Of a DNA stretch of 64,000 bases, positions 1 to 10,083 are shown in pieces. How positions within the stretch are numbered: position 1 is the first letter of the stretch; the number at the start of each line of letters is the position of its first letter. Location: contig NZ_BORP01000006.1 in assembly GCF_018333235.1 (NCBI RefSeq), forward strand, positions 1 through 64,000, in the 5' to 3' direction. Position numbers and translations under genes: made by a program. This stretch comes from Ornithinibacillus bavariensis. GTDB taxonomy: Bacteria > Bacillota > Bacilli > Bacillales > Amphibacillaceae. The notes beneath the pieces are model-generated. The model saw only the letters and a program-made list of their open reading frames with translations. It had not been told where the DNA came from and made no database searches.

Positions 1-30
1 TCCTGAGCCAAGATCAAACTCTCCAAAAAA
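1..30 (-). rRNA. rrs: 16S rRNA, 5' end only (continues off the left edge)
   Basis: On the minus strand the sequence reads GGAGAGTTTGATCTTGGCTC and on into AGGA at the window edge, which is the 5' end of bacterial 16S rRNA. Only about 30 nt are present, and the mature 5' end is estimated from its distance to GGAGAG. An rRNA operon directly after lysS is the B. subtilis arrangement (rrnJ). The usual GATCCTGG (or GATCATGG) reads GATCTTGG here. Confidence 0.93.
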
Positions 31-202
31 AGTTTGTTTATCATAATTGATCGAGTCAATTACATTCTTAGCTACTAAAAGCACGCTAGCTTTTAGATTA
101 TTAATAGAAAAAACAGGGTATGTTTTTCCTTACATACTGGTTGTTTTGTTCAGTTTTCAAGGAGCAAATCTTGTTAACTTTTAATTTAGCGTCAACTCTT
201 AT

Positions 203-231
203 ATTATATCGTATCAACAGTTCATTGTCAA
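203..231 (-). promoter_or_regulatory. rrn promoter P2 (consensus sigma-A)
   Basis: Minus strand: TTGACA (231-226), a 17-bp spacer, then TATAAT (208-203), matching both hexamers exactly. It lies about 170 bp upstream of the mature 16S end, so it is the proximal rRNA promoter. Confidence 0.9.
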
Positions 232-288
232 CACTTTTTTATAAAAGTTTTTAAGTTAACTTGCTGTTGTTAAATCAGCGACTTTACT

Positions 289-317
289 AATATATCATGC
301 TGAGCTATTAGAGTCAA
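289..317 (-). promoter_or_regulatory. rrn promoter P1 (sigma-A)
   Basis: Minus strand: TTGACT (317-312), 17-bp spacer, TATATT (294-289). It sits 86 bp upstream of P2, giving the tandem P1-P2 layout typical of Bacillus rRNA operons. Confidence 0.8.
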
Positions 318-561
318 GTCTTTTTTTCGTTTGCTGTCTTCTTTCGTTTTTAGCAACGAAATATAATTTACCATGGTTTTAACCATTAATCAAGCTTTTA
401 ATGTTACCACATTATGGAAATTGAGTGTGCGTATTATTTATAGAACTAATAGTTATCAAATAGCTTCTATATATTAATACTTTAGTCCCCTAGCTTTAAT
501 ACCAAATTGCATTCACAAATGTATGGTTATCGCCGAATAAAGCTTCCATACATACAATCTA
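318..561. other. Gene-free spacer between lysS and the rRNA operon
   Basis: About 245 AT-rich bases. I see no ORF with a ribosome-binding site, no tRNA and no clear repeat. It separates the lysS terminator from rrn P1. Confidence 0.6.
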
Positions 562-594
562 TTAAAAAAGGGCGCTCCCTTATGGGAACACCCT
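562..594 (-). terminator. Terminator after lysS
   Basis: Minus strand: AGGGTGTTCCC, a short loop, GGGAGCGCCCT, then a run of T. Rho-independent, directly after the lysS stop. Confidence 0.85.
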
Positions 595-599
595 AAACA

Positions 600-2087
<1,488 letters not shown>

Positions 2088-2128
2088 TCACTCCATTGTA
2101 TTATTTTATATAAGTATAAGTTCAGATA

Positions 2129-2157
2129 AGTTAACAACATTATCATCATTATGTCAA
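2129..2157 (-). promoter_or_regulatory. Candidate lysS promoter
   Basis: Minus strand: perfect TTGACA (2157-2152), 17-bp spacer, weak -10 TTAACT (2134-2129), about 45 bp upstream of lysS. The rest of the folK-lysS gap (2158-2341) shows no ORF or RNA gene that I can support. Confidence 0.4.
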
Positions 2158-2341
2158 TATAAACCCCATTTTACACCTTGTAAGGCTTCCTCTTCAACTA
2201 ATCAAACAACAGCTAATTGAAAAAGTAAATAAACCCTGCATTTTTCCAGGTTAAAGCGTCACGGTTTCGCTTTTTACGTTTTGAAAATTACATGCATCCC
2301 CTTTACCTTAATATAGAGAATGCCATCATTAACTTATTATG

Positions 2342-2407
2342 ATAGAAGGTTTATAGCAAAACAATCTGCCAGTCATTAACCAGCAGATTGTTGCTTTAAC
2401 CTTCTAT
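2342..2407 (-). terminator. Long hairpin terminator after folK
   Basis: Inner stem ACAATCTGC/GCAGATTGT around a 13-nt loop, flanked by a second complementary pair (TAGAAGGTT near 2400, AACCTTCTA near 2345). The inner stem is followed on the minus strand by TTTTG. Its position after the fol operon supports termination. Confidence 0.7.
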
Positions 2408-2423
2408 AGGATGAATCCTTCCT

Positions 2424-3104
2424 TTATCCGTAGAGCTCGTTTTTATCGATATGTAACGTTGCCGCAATATCGTCTAGTAGCTCCTCTGGAACTTGACTTG
2501 TACCTCGTTCCCATGCACCGACACGGTTAACACTTATCCCTAATGCATCAGCAAATTCAATTTGCGTGTATCCCTTTAGTTTTCGAAAGGCCTTCATACG
2601 CCGTCCTATTCTACCGTTCCATACCCTAATTTCACTTTTGTCTTTAGCTGGGAGATTGGATAAAAGCTCTGCAACCGTTTTATGTAAGGATGGAATTTGT
2701 AAATTTGAAGCTATTTCATGAAGAGGAATTAAGACAAATCCCCGTTCATGCATTCTAGGATGCGGAATAATTAGCCGTTCTGAATGCCTGCTCTCTTTAT
2801 TGTAAAGCAAAATATCAACATCAATTGTTCGCGGTCCAAAGCGAATCACTCGTTTTCTACCTAATTCTTGTTCAATATGTTGGCACACTGTCAATAAGTC
2901 ATCAGCTGACAGGTCCGTATATATTTCCAAAACCATATTTAAAAAATCATCCTGATCCGTATAGCCAACAGGTGCCGTTTCATAAATGGAAGATTTTTTG
3001 ATAATTTCTATCGTATCTTGCCCCTCAAGCAAACGGATAGCGTCATCTAAATAGGTTAGTCTTGGTTCAATATTGGTTCCTAATGCAAGGTAAGCTTTAT
3101 TCAT
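2424..3104 (-). CDS. folK: FolK pyrophosphokinase fused to a C-terminal HTH (YazB-like) domain
   Basis: Residues 1-165 are 6-hydroxymethyl-7,8-dihydropterin pyrophosphokinase (HPPK), which makes the pterin pyrophosphate used by FolP. Visible marks are ALGTNIEPR at the N-terminus, YETAPVGY, and the FGPRTIDVDILLY and HPRMHERGFVL motifs. FolK proteins normally end near here. This ORF instead runs on through RVWNGRIGRRMKAFRKLKGY into a Cro/XRE helix-turn-helix (GISVNRVGAWERG) for 226 aa in total. In B. subtilis the HTH protein YazB is a separate gene just after folK. The chosen start has RBS CGGGAGA and overlaps folB by 8 nt; an upstream in-frame start would make the protein longer than the family. 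An internal ATG at 2597, with AGGA 6 nt upstream, could release the HTH alone (57 aa). A sequencing indel that joins two genes is an alternative explanation. Confidence 0.9.
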   Translation of the reverse strand: MNKAYLALGTNIEPRLTYLDDAIRLLEGQDTIEIIKKSSIYETAPVGYTDQDDFLNMVLEIYTDLSADDLLTVCQHIEQELGRKRVIRFGPRTIDVDILLYNKESRHSERLIIPHPRMHERGFVLIPLHEIASNLQIPSLHKTVAELLSNLPAKDKSEIRVWNGRIGRRMKAFRKLKGYTQIEFADALGISVNRVGAWERGTSQVPEELLDDIAATLHIDKNELYG

Positions 3105-3465
3105 GGCTTTTCTCCCGATAAATCTCAACTGCTACCGATTCGTAATGACCTGGAATGGGAGGGTCAGGCTTTATAAGCTTCACCGTACACGCCTCTAACA
3201 AAGAAAAGGAATGTAATAGATCGGAAGCAATTGTTTCCGCAACCGCTTCAAGCAAATTTTTTGCCTTACCCTCTACTATTTTTTTTACATGTAAAAAAAC
3301 CTCGCCGTAATCAATCGATTTGTTCATATCATCTGTTTTTCCTGCTTGCTCTGTCGATAAAAATAATTCAACATCGACATGAAAACGTTGACCTAATTTA
3401 TTTTCTTCTGGTAAAAGTCCATGATAACCATAAAACTGCATATTTTTTAATATAATTTTATCCAT
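3097..3465 (-). CDS. folB: Dihydroneopterin aldolase
   Basis: Converts 7,8-dihydroneopterin to 6-hydroxymethyl-7,8-dihydropterin, the FolK substrate, in the folate pathway. The 122-aa length fits the family. FYGYHGLLPEENKLGQRF at the N-terminus and VKLIKPDPPIPGHYESVAVE at the C-terminus are characteristic of FolB. Two ATGs are adjacent (3468 and 3465). The second has better spacing from GGAGG and matches the B. subtilis MDK start. The first would overlap the folP stop as TAATG. It is translationally coupled to folP upstream and folK downstream. Confidence 0.97.
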   Translation of the reverse strand: MDKIILKNMQFYGYHGLLPEENKLGQRFHVDVELFLSTEQAGKTDDMNKSIDYGEVFLHVKKIVEGKAKNLLEAVAETIASDLLHSFSLLEACTVKLIKPDPPIPGHYESVAVEIYREKSHE

Positions 3466-3467
3466 CA

Positions 3468-4289
3468 TTATTCCTCCACCCGTAACATGGCATCCATCAT
3501 TTTAGCCAGTTCTACATGTAATTTTACATTATGAACACGGACCATCTGTGCTCCCTTCATAATCCCAAGACATGTGGTTGCCCCTGTACCATTATCTCGT
3601 TCCACAGGTGGCAAATCCAAAACACTTCCTATAAACCGCTTCCTAGAAGTCGCCAATAATAGAGGATATCCCATTTTGGTTAGCTTTTCCAGATTATTCA
3701 TAACTACTAAATTGTGATGAGCATTTTTCGCAAAACCAATACCAGGATCAAGAATAATATTTTCTTTTGGAACTCCTGCTTTTATTGCAATACGAATACT
3801 CTCTTCTAAGTCGCGCTTCATATCTTCCATAATAGAGATGTAATCTTCATTCGTGCGATTATGCATGAGGATAATTGGAACATTATATTCTGCAGCAACT
3901 TTTGCTATTTCTGGCTCCCTTTTTGCACCCCATACATCATTAATAATATCTGCACCCGCTTCTACTGCTTGCCTTGCTGTTTCTGCCTTATACGTATCAA
4001 TAGAGATAGGGATCTTCACCGCTTCTTTTACTGCCTTAATCATTGGAAGTACTCGCCGAAGCTCTTCTTCTACAGATATTGGATCATGATCCGGTCGTGT
4101 AGATTCTCCGCCAATATCAATAATATCTGCACCATACCGTTCCATTTCTACTGCCTGCTCAACTGCCTTTTCCACTGTTGTATAATTTCCTCCATCAGAA
4201 AAAGAATCAGGAGTAACATTTAATATTCCCATAACATGTGTTCGACTTGATAAATCATAGGTTTTGGTCGCAGTTTTAAGTAACGTCAT
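3468..4289 (-). CDS. folP: Dihydropteroate synthase
   Basis: Condenses 6-hydroxymethyl-dihydropterin pyrophosphate with p-aminobenzoate to make dihydropteroate; this is the sulfonamide target. The TIM-barrel signatures are visible: MGILNVTPDSFSDGG near the N-terminus, DIGGESTRP, INDVWG, and ATSRKRFIG near residue 220. At 273 aa it has a typical length. First gene of the folP-folB-folK run. The pabB, pabA and pabC genes that make its p-aminobenzoate substrate and normally precede it in Bacillus are absent here, and cysK with a terminator lies directly upstream. Confidence 0.97.
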   Translation of the reverse strand: MTLLKTATKTYDLSSRTHVMGILNVTPDSFSDGGNYTTVEKAVEQAVEMERYGADIIDIGGESTRPDHDPISVEEELRRVLPMIKAVKEAVKIPISIDTYKAETARQAVEAGADIINDVWGAKREPEIAKVAAEYNVPIILMHNRTNEDYISIMEDMKRDLEESIRIAIKAGVPKENIILDPGIGFAKNAHHNLVVMNNLEKLTKMGYPLLLATSRKRFIGSVLDLPPVERDNGTGATTCLGIMKGAQMVRVHNVKLHVELAKMMDAMLRVEE

Positions 4290-4341
4290 TATGTGCCTTG
4301 TCCTTTCTAAATAAAAATATCTAGTACCATCCTACCATAAG

Positions 4342-4380
4342 AAAAAAGGGCTAGCATCCATTTTTAGATGCTAACCCTTT
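4342..4380 (-). terminator. Terminator after cysK
   Basis: Minus strand: AAAGGGTTAGCATC, short loop, GATGCTAGCCC, then TTTTTT. It separates cysK from the fol genes. Confidence 0.9.
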
Positions 4381-4391
4381 AATCCTAAAGT

Positions 4392-5318
4392 TTATTCCTC
4401 ATCAAATTGATAAAGTGGGGTAGAAAGATATCGTTCACCATTATCAGGGAAAACGGCAAGTACTTTCTTTCCTTTCCCTAATTCCTTGGCAACCTTTTTC
4501 GCCGCAGCAACTGCAGCACCAGCAGAAATCCCACCTAAAATTCCATTTGTTTTAGCAACTTCTCTGGAGGTTTCAAATGCTACCTCATTGGAAATTTGAA
4601 TAACGTCATCATAAATCTGTGTATTCAATACCGTTGGAACAAATCCTGCTCCAAGTCCTTGAATTTTATGTGGTCCTGGATTTCCTCCAGATAATACTGG
4701 GGAATCTGTAGGTTCAACCGCATAGATTTTAATATCCTTAAAGCTATCTTTTAGTACTTTTCCTGCCCCCGTTACAGTTCCACCTGTTCCAACACCAGAA
4801 ACAAAAGCATCTAGTCCATCCTTCATTTGTTCCACTATTTCTTTACCAGTTGTACGGGCATGTACCTCTGGATTGGCTATATTTTCAAATTGCTGTGGCA
4901 TGAAGTAGCCTTTTTCTTTTACTAACTCCTCTGCCTTTTTGATTGCACCTTTCATTCCATCTGGACCTGGTGTCAAAATTAATTCAGCACCATATGCACG
5001 TAAAATATTACGACGTTCTTTACTCATGGTCTCTGGCATGACAATCACAGTCTTATAACCTTTTGCAGCAGCAACCATCGCTAAACCAATCCCTGTATTT
5101 CCACTCGTTGGTTCTACAATTGTACCGCCCTCTTTAAGTATTCCTTCCTCTTCAGCTGCTTCAATCATAGCAAGTGCAATACGGTCCTTTACGGAACTTC
5201 CTGGGTTAAAAAACTCTAACTTTACATAAATATCTGCGCTATTTTCATCTGTTATATTGTTTAGTTTTACAATCGGTGTTTGGCCAATTAGTCCTACTAT
5301 ACTTTCTGTAACTCTCAA
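4392..5318 (-). CDS. cysK: Cysteine synthase A (O-acetylserine thiol-lyase)
   Basis: PLP enzyme that makes cysteine from O-acetylserine and sulfide. The PLP lysine is in [11 protein letters not shown] (about residue 43). The substrate loop [16 protein letters not shown] and the phosphate-binding [10 protein letters not shown] motif are clear. At 308 aa it matches B. subtilis CysK. Translation starts at TTG with AGGAGG 8 nt upstream; no ATG fits better. It has its own promoter and terminator, and a short inverted repeat in the leader could be an operator. Confidence 0.97.
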   Translation of the reverse strand: MRVTESIVGLIGQTPIVKLNNITDENSADIYVKLEFFNPGSSVKDRIALAMIEAAEEEGILKEGGTIVEPTSGNTGIGLAMVAAAKGYKTVIVMPETMSKERRNILRAYGAELILTPGPDGMKGAIKKAEELVKEKGYFMPQQFENIANPEVHARTTGKEIVEQMKDGLDAFVSGVGTGGTVTGAGKVLKDSFKDIKIYAVEPTDSPVLSGGNPGPHKIQGLGAGFVPTVLNTQIYDDVIQISNEVAFETSREVAKTNGILGGISAGAAVAAAKKVAKELGKGKKVLAVFPDNGERYLSTPLYQFDEE

Positions 5319-5340
5319 TTAGACTACCTCCTCATTTAAT

Positions 5341-5359
5341 TCCTACTAAACTGATAGGA
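5341..5359. promoter_or_regulatory. Inverted repeat in the cysK leader (possible CymR operator)
   Basis: TCCTA-N9-TAGGA is a perfect dyad between the cysK -10 box and the ribosome-binding site. In B. subtilis, CymR represses cysteine-metabolism genes at AT-rich dyads of this kind. The dyad itself is seen; the CymR assignment is a guess. Confidence 0.3.
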
Positions 5360-5368
5360 TTTATTTAT

Positions 5369-5397
5369 AATGTAATTCTAATAGGGGCTACTGTCAA
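5369..5397 (-). promoter_or_regulatory. cysK promoter (sigma-A)
   Basis: Minus strand: perfect TTGACA (5397-5392), 17-bp spacer, TACATT (5374-5369), about 50 bp upstream of the cysK start codon. Confidence 0.6.
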
Positions 5398-5440
5398 CTA
5401 ATTTATCCACTTTTAGACGATTAAATCACATATATCTATT

Positions 5441-6340
5441 TTATTCCTCATATACCCATTTGATATCTAATTTATCCCATAAAGGGTCTGCTATTAAATT
5501 TTGATTTTTTGACTGTAAGGCAAGCTCATGCTCAATATACGGTTTTAATTCATCATAACTAAAACTTATCTTTGGGAGGCTAGTATGAAGGTATAGGATT
5601 GCTACCCCATTATCTACCTGAAATGGCTTACTATACGAATAATCTTTTAAATCCTTTGCAACATCGATATAATTGGCTGGGAGAAACTCTGTATTCACAG
5701 AATTAAACCCTAAATAACCACCTTGCTCTTTCGTATCTTCATCAATAGAATATTCCTTAGCAAGCAAATCAAACCTTGAGCCACCTTCAAGTTCCTTATA
5801 TACTTTATTCGCTGTATCCATATCAGAAACTAAGATATGAGATAATTGAAGAGACTCTTCAAACTGATACTGCCCATTATATTTGTCATAGTAGCTTCTA
5901 ATATCAGCTTCAGGTACTGAAACCCCTTCAGCTAAAAGTGCTTCAAGCTGATAACGATATATGATATCCTCTCGCCACTTTTCTTCTAGCTCCTTCTGCT
6001 CCGTTTCCGTGGTAAGACCATGCATACTTGTTAATAAAGCAATATCCCTTTCAATCACTTTTTCATCAACCGTTATTTTCTGTTCCTTTGCTAGCTTTTC
6101 AACTACCTCGTGATCAATCATATTTTTCAATTGTTTCTTTCCATAATTACTTCTTACAGCTTTCATCCATTCTTTAAATGAAATTTCCTTTCCAGCAATT
6201 GTTGCTACTGGCTTTTTTATATCTATGTTTGACTCTTCATCAATAGACTCATCTGCGTTATCAGTTTTCCAAAATATCATTGTTGCAACATTTGTTATAA
6301 GGAGTACAACAATTATACTCAGCAATAGTTTTTTTGACAT
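5441..6340 (-). CDS. yacD: Membrane-anchored PpiC/SurA-type peptidyl-prolyl isomerase (YacD-like)
   Basis: Probable extracytoplasmic foldase. One N-terminal transmembrane anchor (residues 4-24, LLLSIIVVLLITNVATMIFW) is followed by an acidic linker and an outside domain. There is no lipobox cysteine, so it is not a PrsA-type lipoprotein. The parvulin domain lies at about residues 160-255 (LQLSHILVSDMDTANKVYKE, EQGGYLGF). Length 299 aa, close to B. subtilis YacD, which also sits between hslO and cysK. It starts 37 nt after hslO and has a GGAG site, so the two are probably cotranscribed. Substrates are unknown. Confidence 0.88.
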   Translation of the reverse strand: MSKKLLLSIIVVLLITNVATMIFWKTDNADESIDEESNIDIKKPVATIAGKEISFKEWMKAVRSNYGKKQLKNMIDHEVVEKLAKEQKITVDEKVIERDIALLTSMHGLTTETEQKELEEKWREDIIYRYQLEALLAEGVSVPEADIRSYYDKYNGQYQFEESLQLSHILVSDMDTANKVYKELEGGSRFDLLAKEYSIDEDTKEQGGYLGFNSVNTEFLPANYIDVAKDLKDYSYSKPFQVDNGVAILYLHTSLPKISFSYDELKPYIEHELALQSKNQNLIADPLWDKLDIKWVYEE

Positions 6341-6377
6341 AGTTTACTCCTCCACAGCTTCGCTTTCCTTTTTACGC

Positions 6378-7244
6378 TTATAATAAAGCACGTAGTTCAT
6401 CTTCCGTGAATGTATATGTTTCATTACAAAAATGACAAGATGCTTCAGCACCATGATCCTCTTCAATCATTTTCTCAATTTCTTCTTTACCTAAGCCTAG
6501 AATGGCGTTTTCTAGACGCTCTTTTGAACATTTACATTTAAACATGACAGGCATTTTCTCATGAATCTTCAGGGACTCCCCTGCAAAAAGCTGCTCTAAT
6601 ATCTCTTCTGGTGTTTTTCCTTCCTGAACAAGGGATGAGATTGGTGGGAAGGATTGTATTCTTTTTTCAAGTTTATCAATTACAGCATCCTCCGCTCCAG
6701 GCATTACCTGAACAATAAACCCGCCACTTGCTAGAATTGTTTGGTCTGGATTTACCAAAACCCCAGCACCTACCGCTGAAGGAACCTGTTCAGAAGTGGC
6801 AAAGTAGTAGGTGAAGTCTTCACTTATTTCACCTGATACAATAGGAACCTGTCCCGTGAAGAAATCCCTTAAGCCTAAATCCTTCACTACACTTAAGCTA
6901 CCAGTAGTTCCCACGGCTCTACTTACATCTAGCTTTCCTTTTGCATTTAGATCAAAATCAACATGGGGATTTGTAACATACCCTCTTACTTCTCTTCTTG
7001 CATTGGCATCAGCTACGATTGCCCCAATGGGTCCGCCGCCTTCCACCTTCACAGTTATTGAATCATCACCCTTTAACATCGCACCCATCATCGCAGCTAT
7101 CGTTATCGTGCGTCCCATAGCAGCTGAGGCAGTTGCCCATGTATCCTGGCGTCTTCTTGCCTCTTCAACAGTATTTGTTGAACGAATTGCATATGCACGA
7201 ACCATCCCATTAAACGTCGTAGCCTTTATTAAATAATCTGACAT
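6378..7244 (-). CDS. hslO: Redox-regulated chaperone Hsp33
   Basis: Oxidative-stress holdase activated by disulfide bonds and zinc release. The C-terminal zinc centre is intact: Cys237-x-Cys239 and Cys270-x2-Cys273 (FKCKCSK, CHFCNE). The N-terminal core has [14 protein letters not shown] and the family's [11 protein letters not shown]. The in-frame upstream GTG overlaps the AAAGGAGA ribosome-binding site, so translation most likely starts at the ATG of MSDYLIKA (288 aa). In B. subtilis, coaX lies between ftsH and hslO; here ftsH is followed by a terminator and then hslO directly. Confidence 0.96.
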   Translation of the reverse strand: MSDYLIKATTFNGMVRAYAIRSTNTVEEARRRQDTWATASAAMGRTITIAAMMGAMLKGDDSITVKVEGGGPIGAIVADANARREVRGYVTNPHVDFDLNAKGKLDVSRAVGTTGSLSVVKDLGLRDFFTGQVPIVSGEISEDFTYYFATSEQVPSAVGAGVLVNPDQTILASGGFIVQVMPGAEDAVIDKLEKRIQSFPPISSLVQEGKTPEEILEQLFAGESLKIHEKMPVMFKCKCSKERLENAILGLGKEEIEKMIEEDHGAEASCHFCNETYTFTEDELRALL

Positions 7245-7383
7245 GTCATATATCTCCTTTGTCACGTAATATCCAGTTTATCAACCGCTTTTGATTAGAA
7301 ATAGTAATCTTTTTTAGTCTTTAATACTATACCAAAATAAAAACCGTAATGGAAATTGCAAAACTGGTTTATTCATTAAATTA

Positions 7384-7411
7384 GAAAAGCAGCCTAGTTC
7401 GGCTGCTTTTT
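7384..7411 (-). terminator. Terminator after ftsH
   Basis: Minus strand: AAAAGCAGCC, short loop, GGCTGCTTTTC; the stem begins 4 nt after the ftsH stop. Confidence 0.85.
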
Positions 7412-7414
7412 AAG

Positions 7415-9403
7415 TTATTCGTTTTTTGTATCGTCTTCTCGCTTTGATTCTTCCACTTCAATGCGAAGCTTTTCGTCTGCCTTTTGCTTCGCTTCCCCGT
7501 AAGAATCAACTGTATCTTCATCCCTTTTGGAATGAATATTTACTTTAACTTCATTTTCCTCGTCTAATTCATCCTCTGGATCTGGAAGAACACCATGGTC
7601 AAATAATGATCTAATTTGTCTTGCATCTAGTGTTTCTACCTTTAGTAAGGTCTGTGCAATTAACTCTAACTTGTCACGGTTTTCTGTTAGAATTGTCTTC
7701 GCTCGATTGTAGCAATAATCAATAAAGTTCTTCATTTCTTGATCGATTTCATGAGCGATTGCATCACTATAGTTTTGCTCATTATTAATGTCTCTTCCTA
7801 AGAAGACTTCTCCGCCACCGCTACTGTATTGTAATGGACCTAGTTTATCACTCATACCATATTCAGTAATCATTTTACGAGCAATGTTTGTAGCGCGTTG
7901 GAAGTCGTTTGATGCTCCAGTACTTACTTCACCAAAGGTAATTTCCTCTGCAACACGACCACCTAGTAAACCAGTGATTTTATCAAACAACTCTGGCTTC
8001 GTCATAAAGTAACGGTCTTCTTTCGGAAGCATAACCGCATACCCGCCTGCTTGACCACGAGGGACAATAGTAACCTTATGAACAATATCAGCATCATCAA
8101 GGACCATTCCAATAATGGTATGACCGCTCTCGTGATATGCCACAATATTACGTTCCTTCTCAGAAATCACTCGATTCTTCTTAGCTGGACCAGCAATTAC
8201 ACGATCAATTGCTTCATCCACATCTGTCATATCTATTTCCTTCTTATCTTGACGGGCAGCAACTAGTGCAGCTTCGTTTAGAAGGTTTTCTAAATCGGCA
8301 CCAGAGAAACCTGGTGTACGCATAGCAATCGTTTTTAAATCGATAGAAGCATTCAACGGTTTATTTTTTGCGTGTACCTTTAATACTTCCTGACGTCCCT
8401 TTACATCAGGACGGTCAACCGTAATTTGTCTATCAAAACGGCCTGGACGAAGTAACGCAGGATCTAAAATATCTGGTCTGTTTGTCGCAGCGATAATGAT
8501 AATCCCTTCATTTGCTCCGAATCCATCCATTTCAACTAATAATTGGTTTAGTGTTTGCTCACGCTCATCATGGCCACCACCTAAACCAGCACCACGCTGA
8601 CGACCTACTGCATCAATCTCATCAATAAAGATGATACATGGCGCATTCTTCTTGGCGTTCTCGAATAAGTCACGAACACGTGAAGCACCGACACCAACAA
8701 ACATTTCCACAAAGTCAGAACCACTAATAGAGAAGAATGGAACTCCTGCCTCTCCAGCAACTGCTCGTGCTAATAAGGTTTTACCGGTTCCTGGAGGTCC
8801 GACTAGCAAGACTCCTTTCGGTATTCTTGCACCAATAGCAGAGAATTTTCTTGGGTCCTTTAAGAACTCAACCACTTCCACTAGCTCTTGCTTCTCTTCA
8901 TCAGCACCTGCTACATCCGTAAAACGGACCTTCTTCTTTTCTTCACTATACATTTTAGCCTTACTTTTACCGAAGTTCATTACACGGCCGCCACCGCCAC
9001 CTTGTGCTTGACTAAGTAAAAAGAAGAATAATAGCCCAATAATTAAAAATGGAATCATTGTCGTAAGTAAGGTTACCCAAATGCTCGGTTGATCCATTTG
9101 CTTCGTATTATTTAGGACCTTTTGCTCTCTAGCCTTAAGCGTTATATCAGCAATAATGTCATCATTATCAGGTACTTGTGCGATAAATTGTTTATCCTTT
9201 TCAAGCTTACCTGTAATACGCATGATGCCATTTACCGGCTGCATGGTCATTTCTTTAATTTCGCCTTTTTCAAGTGATTGCATAAACTGATTAACGTCAA
9301 TTTCCTCTGCTTGTTCATGCTGACCACTTATGAGACTAATTACAAATATAATAACGAGAAATATCATTAAGTAGAAAAAAGCACTTCGAAATACTCGATT
9401 CAT
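7415..9403 (-). CDS. ftsH: ATP-dependent zinc metalloprotease FtsH
   Basis: Membrane-bound AAA+ protease that degrades membrane and regulatory proteins. Two transmembrane segments (about residues 5-25 and 110-131) flank a short extracytoplasmic domain. A poly-Gly hinge (135-139) follows. Walker A GPPGTGKT is at 202-209 and Walker B is FIDEID. The second region of homology and the zinc site HESGH (424-428) are intact. The C-terminus is a long charged tail. Length 662 aa, slightly longer than B. subtilis FtsH. The start has GGAGGAGG. It is preceded by hprT at 120 nt and a promoter of its own. Confidence 0.98.
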   Translation of the reverse strand: MNRVFRSAFFYLMIFLVIIFVISLISGQHEQAEEIDVNQFMQSLEKGEIKEMTMQPVNGIMRITGKLEKDKQFIAQVPDNDDIIADITLKAREQKVLNNTKQMDQPSIWVTLLTTMIPFLIIGLLFFFLLSQAQGGGGGRVMNFGKSKAKMYSEEKKKVRFTDVAGADEEKQELVEVVEFLKDPRKFSAIGARIPKGVLLVGPPGTGKTLLARAVAGEAGVPFFSISGSDFVEMFVGVGASRVRDLFENAKKNAPCIIFIDEIDAVGRQRGAGLGGGHDEREQTLNQLLVEMDGFGANEGIIIIAATNRPDILDPALLRPGRFDRQITVDRPDVKGRQEVLKVHAKNKPLNASIDLKTIAMRTPGFSGADLENLLNEAALVAARQDKKEIDMTDVDEAIDRVIAGPAKKNRVISEKERNIVAYHESGHTIIGMVLDDADIVHKVTIVPRGQAGGYAVMLPKEDRYFMTKPELFDKITGLLGGRVAEEITFGEVSTGASNDFQRATNIARKMITEYGMSDKLGPLQYSSGGGEVFLGRDINNEQNYSDAIAHEIDQEMKNFIDYCYNRAKTILTENRDKLELIAQTLLKVETLDARQIRSLFDHGVLPDPEDELDEENEVKVNIHSKRDEDTVDSYGEAKQKADEKLRIEVEESKREDDTKNE

Positions 9404-9439
9404 TGCCTACCTCCTCCCAGACGGGAAAAACTATTAACA

Positions 9440-9469
9440 ATAGTATCATATAAAATTTAAATTTTACAA
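9440..9469 (-). promoter_or_regulatory. Candidate ftsH promoter
   Basis: Minus strand: TTGTAA (9469-9464), 18-bp spacer, TACTAT (9445-9440), in the 120-bp hprT-ftsH gap. Confidence 0.5.
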
Positions 9470-9524
9470 CTAATTGCTCTATCTGTTATGTTACATTTTT
9501 AGCAATTTAAACGACTTCTATCGT

Positions 9525-10073
9525 TTATTCTTCTCCACCATAAACTTCCGGTTTTAGGACACCGATATATGGCAAGTTACGATACTTCTCATCATAATCT
9601 AATCCATATCCGACTACAAACTCATCTGGCACCTCAAAACCAACAATATCTGCCTTTATATTAGCTGTTCTGCCAGTTGGCTTATCAAGCAGTGTTACTA
9701 TCTTGACGGAATTTGCTTTACGATACTTAAATAAGTCCACTAAATAGCTTAATGTTAAGCCACTGTCGATGATGTCTTCAATAATTAGTAAATCCCGGCC
9801 TTCAACTTTTGTGTTTAGATCCTTTAAAATCTTCACTTCACCAGAAGACTTCATATTCGTACCACCATAGCTAGATACGTCCATAAAATCCATTTCCAAA
9901 TAGGTCTCTATCTCACGTAACACATCAGACATAAATGGTAGTGCACCTTTTAATACACCAATTGCCAGCGGAAAACGACCTTCATATTCCTTTGTCAATT
10001 GTTGACCGATTTCTTTACATTTTGCAGCTATTTCCTCTTCTGTAATTAAAATCTCTTTAATGTCGTTATGCAC
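9525..10073 (-). CDS. hprT: Hypoxanthine-guanine phosphoribosyltransferase
   Basis: Purine salvage: converts hypoxanthine or guanine plus PRPP to IMP or GMP. The PRPP-binding motif [13 protein letters not shown] and the family motifs LPFMSDVLR and [18 protein letters not shown] are present. An in-frame ATG exists 30 nt upstream, but TAGGAGG lies 6 nt before a GTG (MHNDIKEIL), giving 182 aa, the usual size. That GTG is taken as the start. It follows tilS by 10 nt, the conserved tilS-hprT-ftsH arrangement. Confidence 0.96.
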   Translation of the reverse strand: MHNDIKEILITEEEIAAKCKEIGQQLTKEYEGRFPLAIGVLKGALPFMSDVLREIETYLEMDFMDVSSYGGTNMKSSGEVKILKDLNTKVEGRDLLIIEDIIDSGLTLSYLVDLFKYRKANSVKIVTLLDKPTGRTANIKADIVGFEVPDEFVVGYGLDYDEKYRNLPYIGVLKPEVYGGEE

Positions 10074-10083
10074 AATAATCCTC

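Noticed and set aside
5371-5397. Copy of the 51/52-bp repeat near cysK (TCTAATAGG..CTGTCAAC)
   Set aside because: The resemblance comes from the cysK promoter (TTGACA) and a few shared bases; it lacks the second CTATTAGA word.
5400-5412. DnaA box (TTATCCAC) near cysK
   Set aside because: A single imperfect copy outside any cluster; not evidence of an origin.
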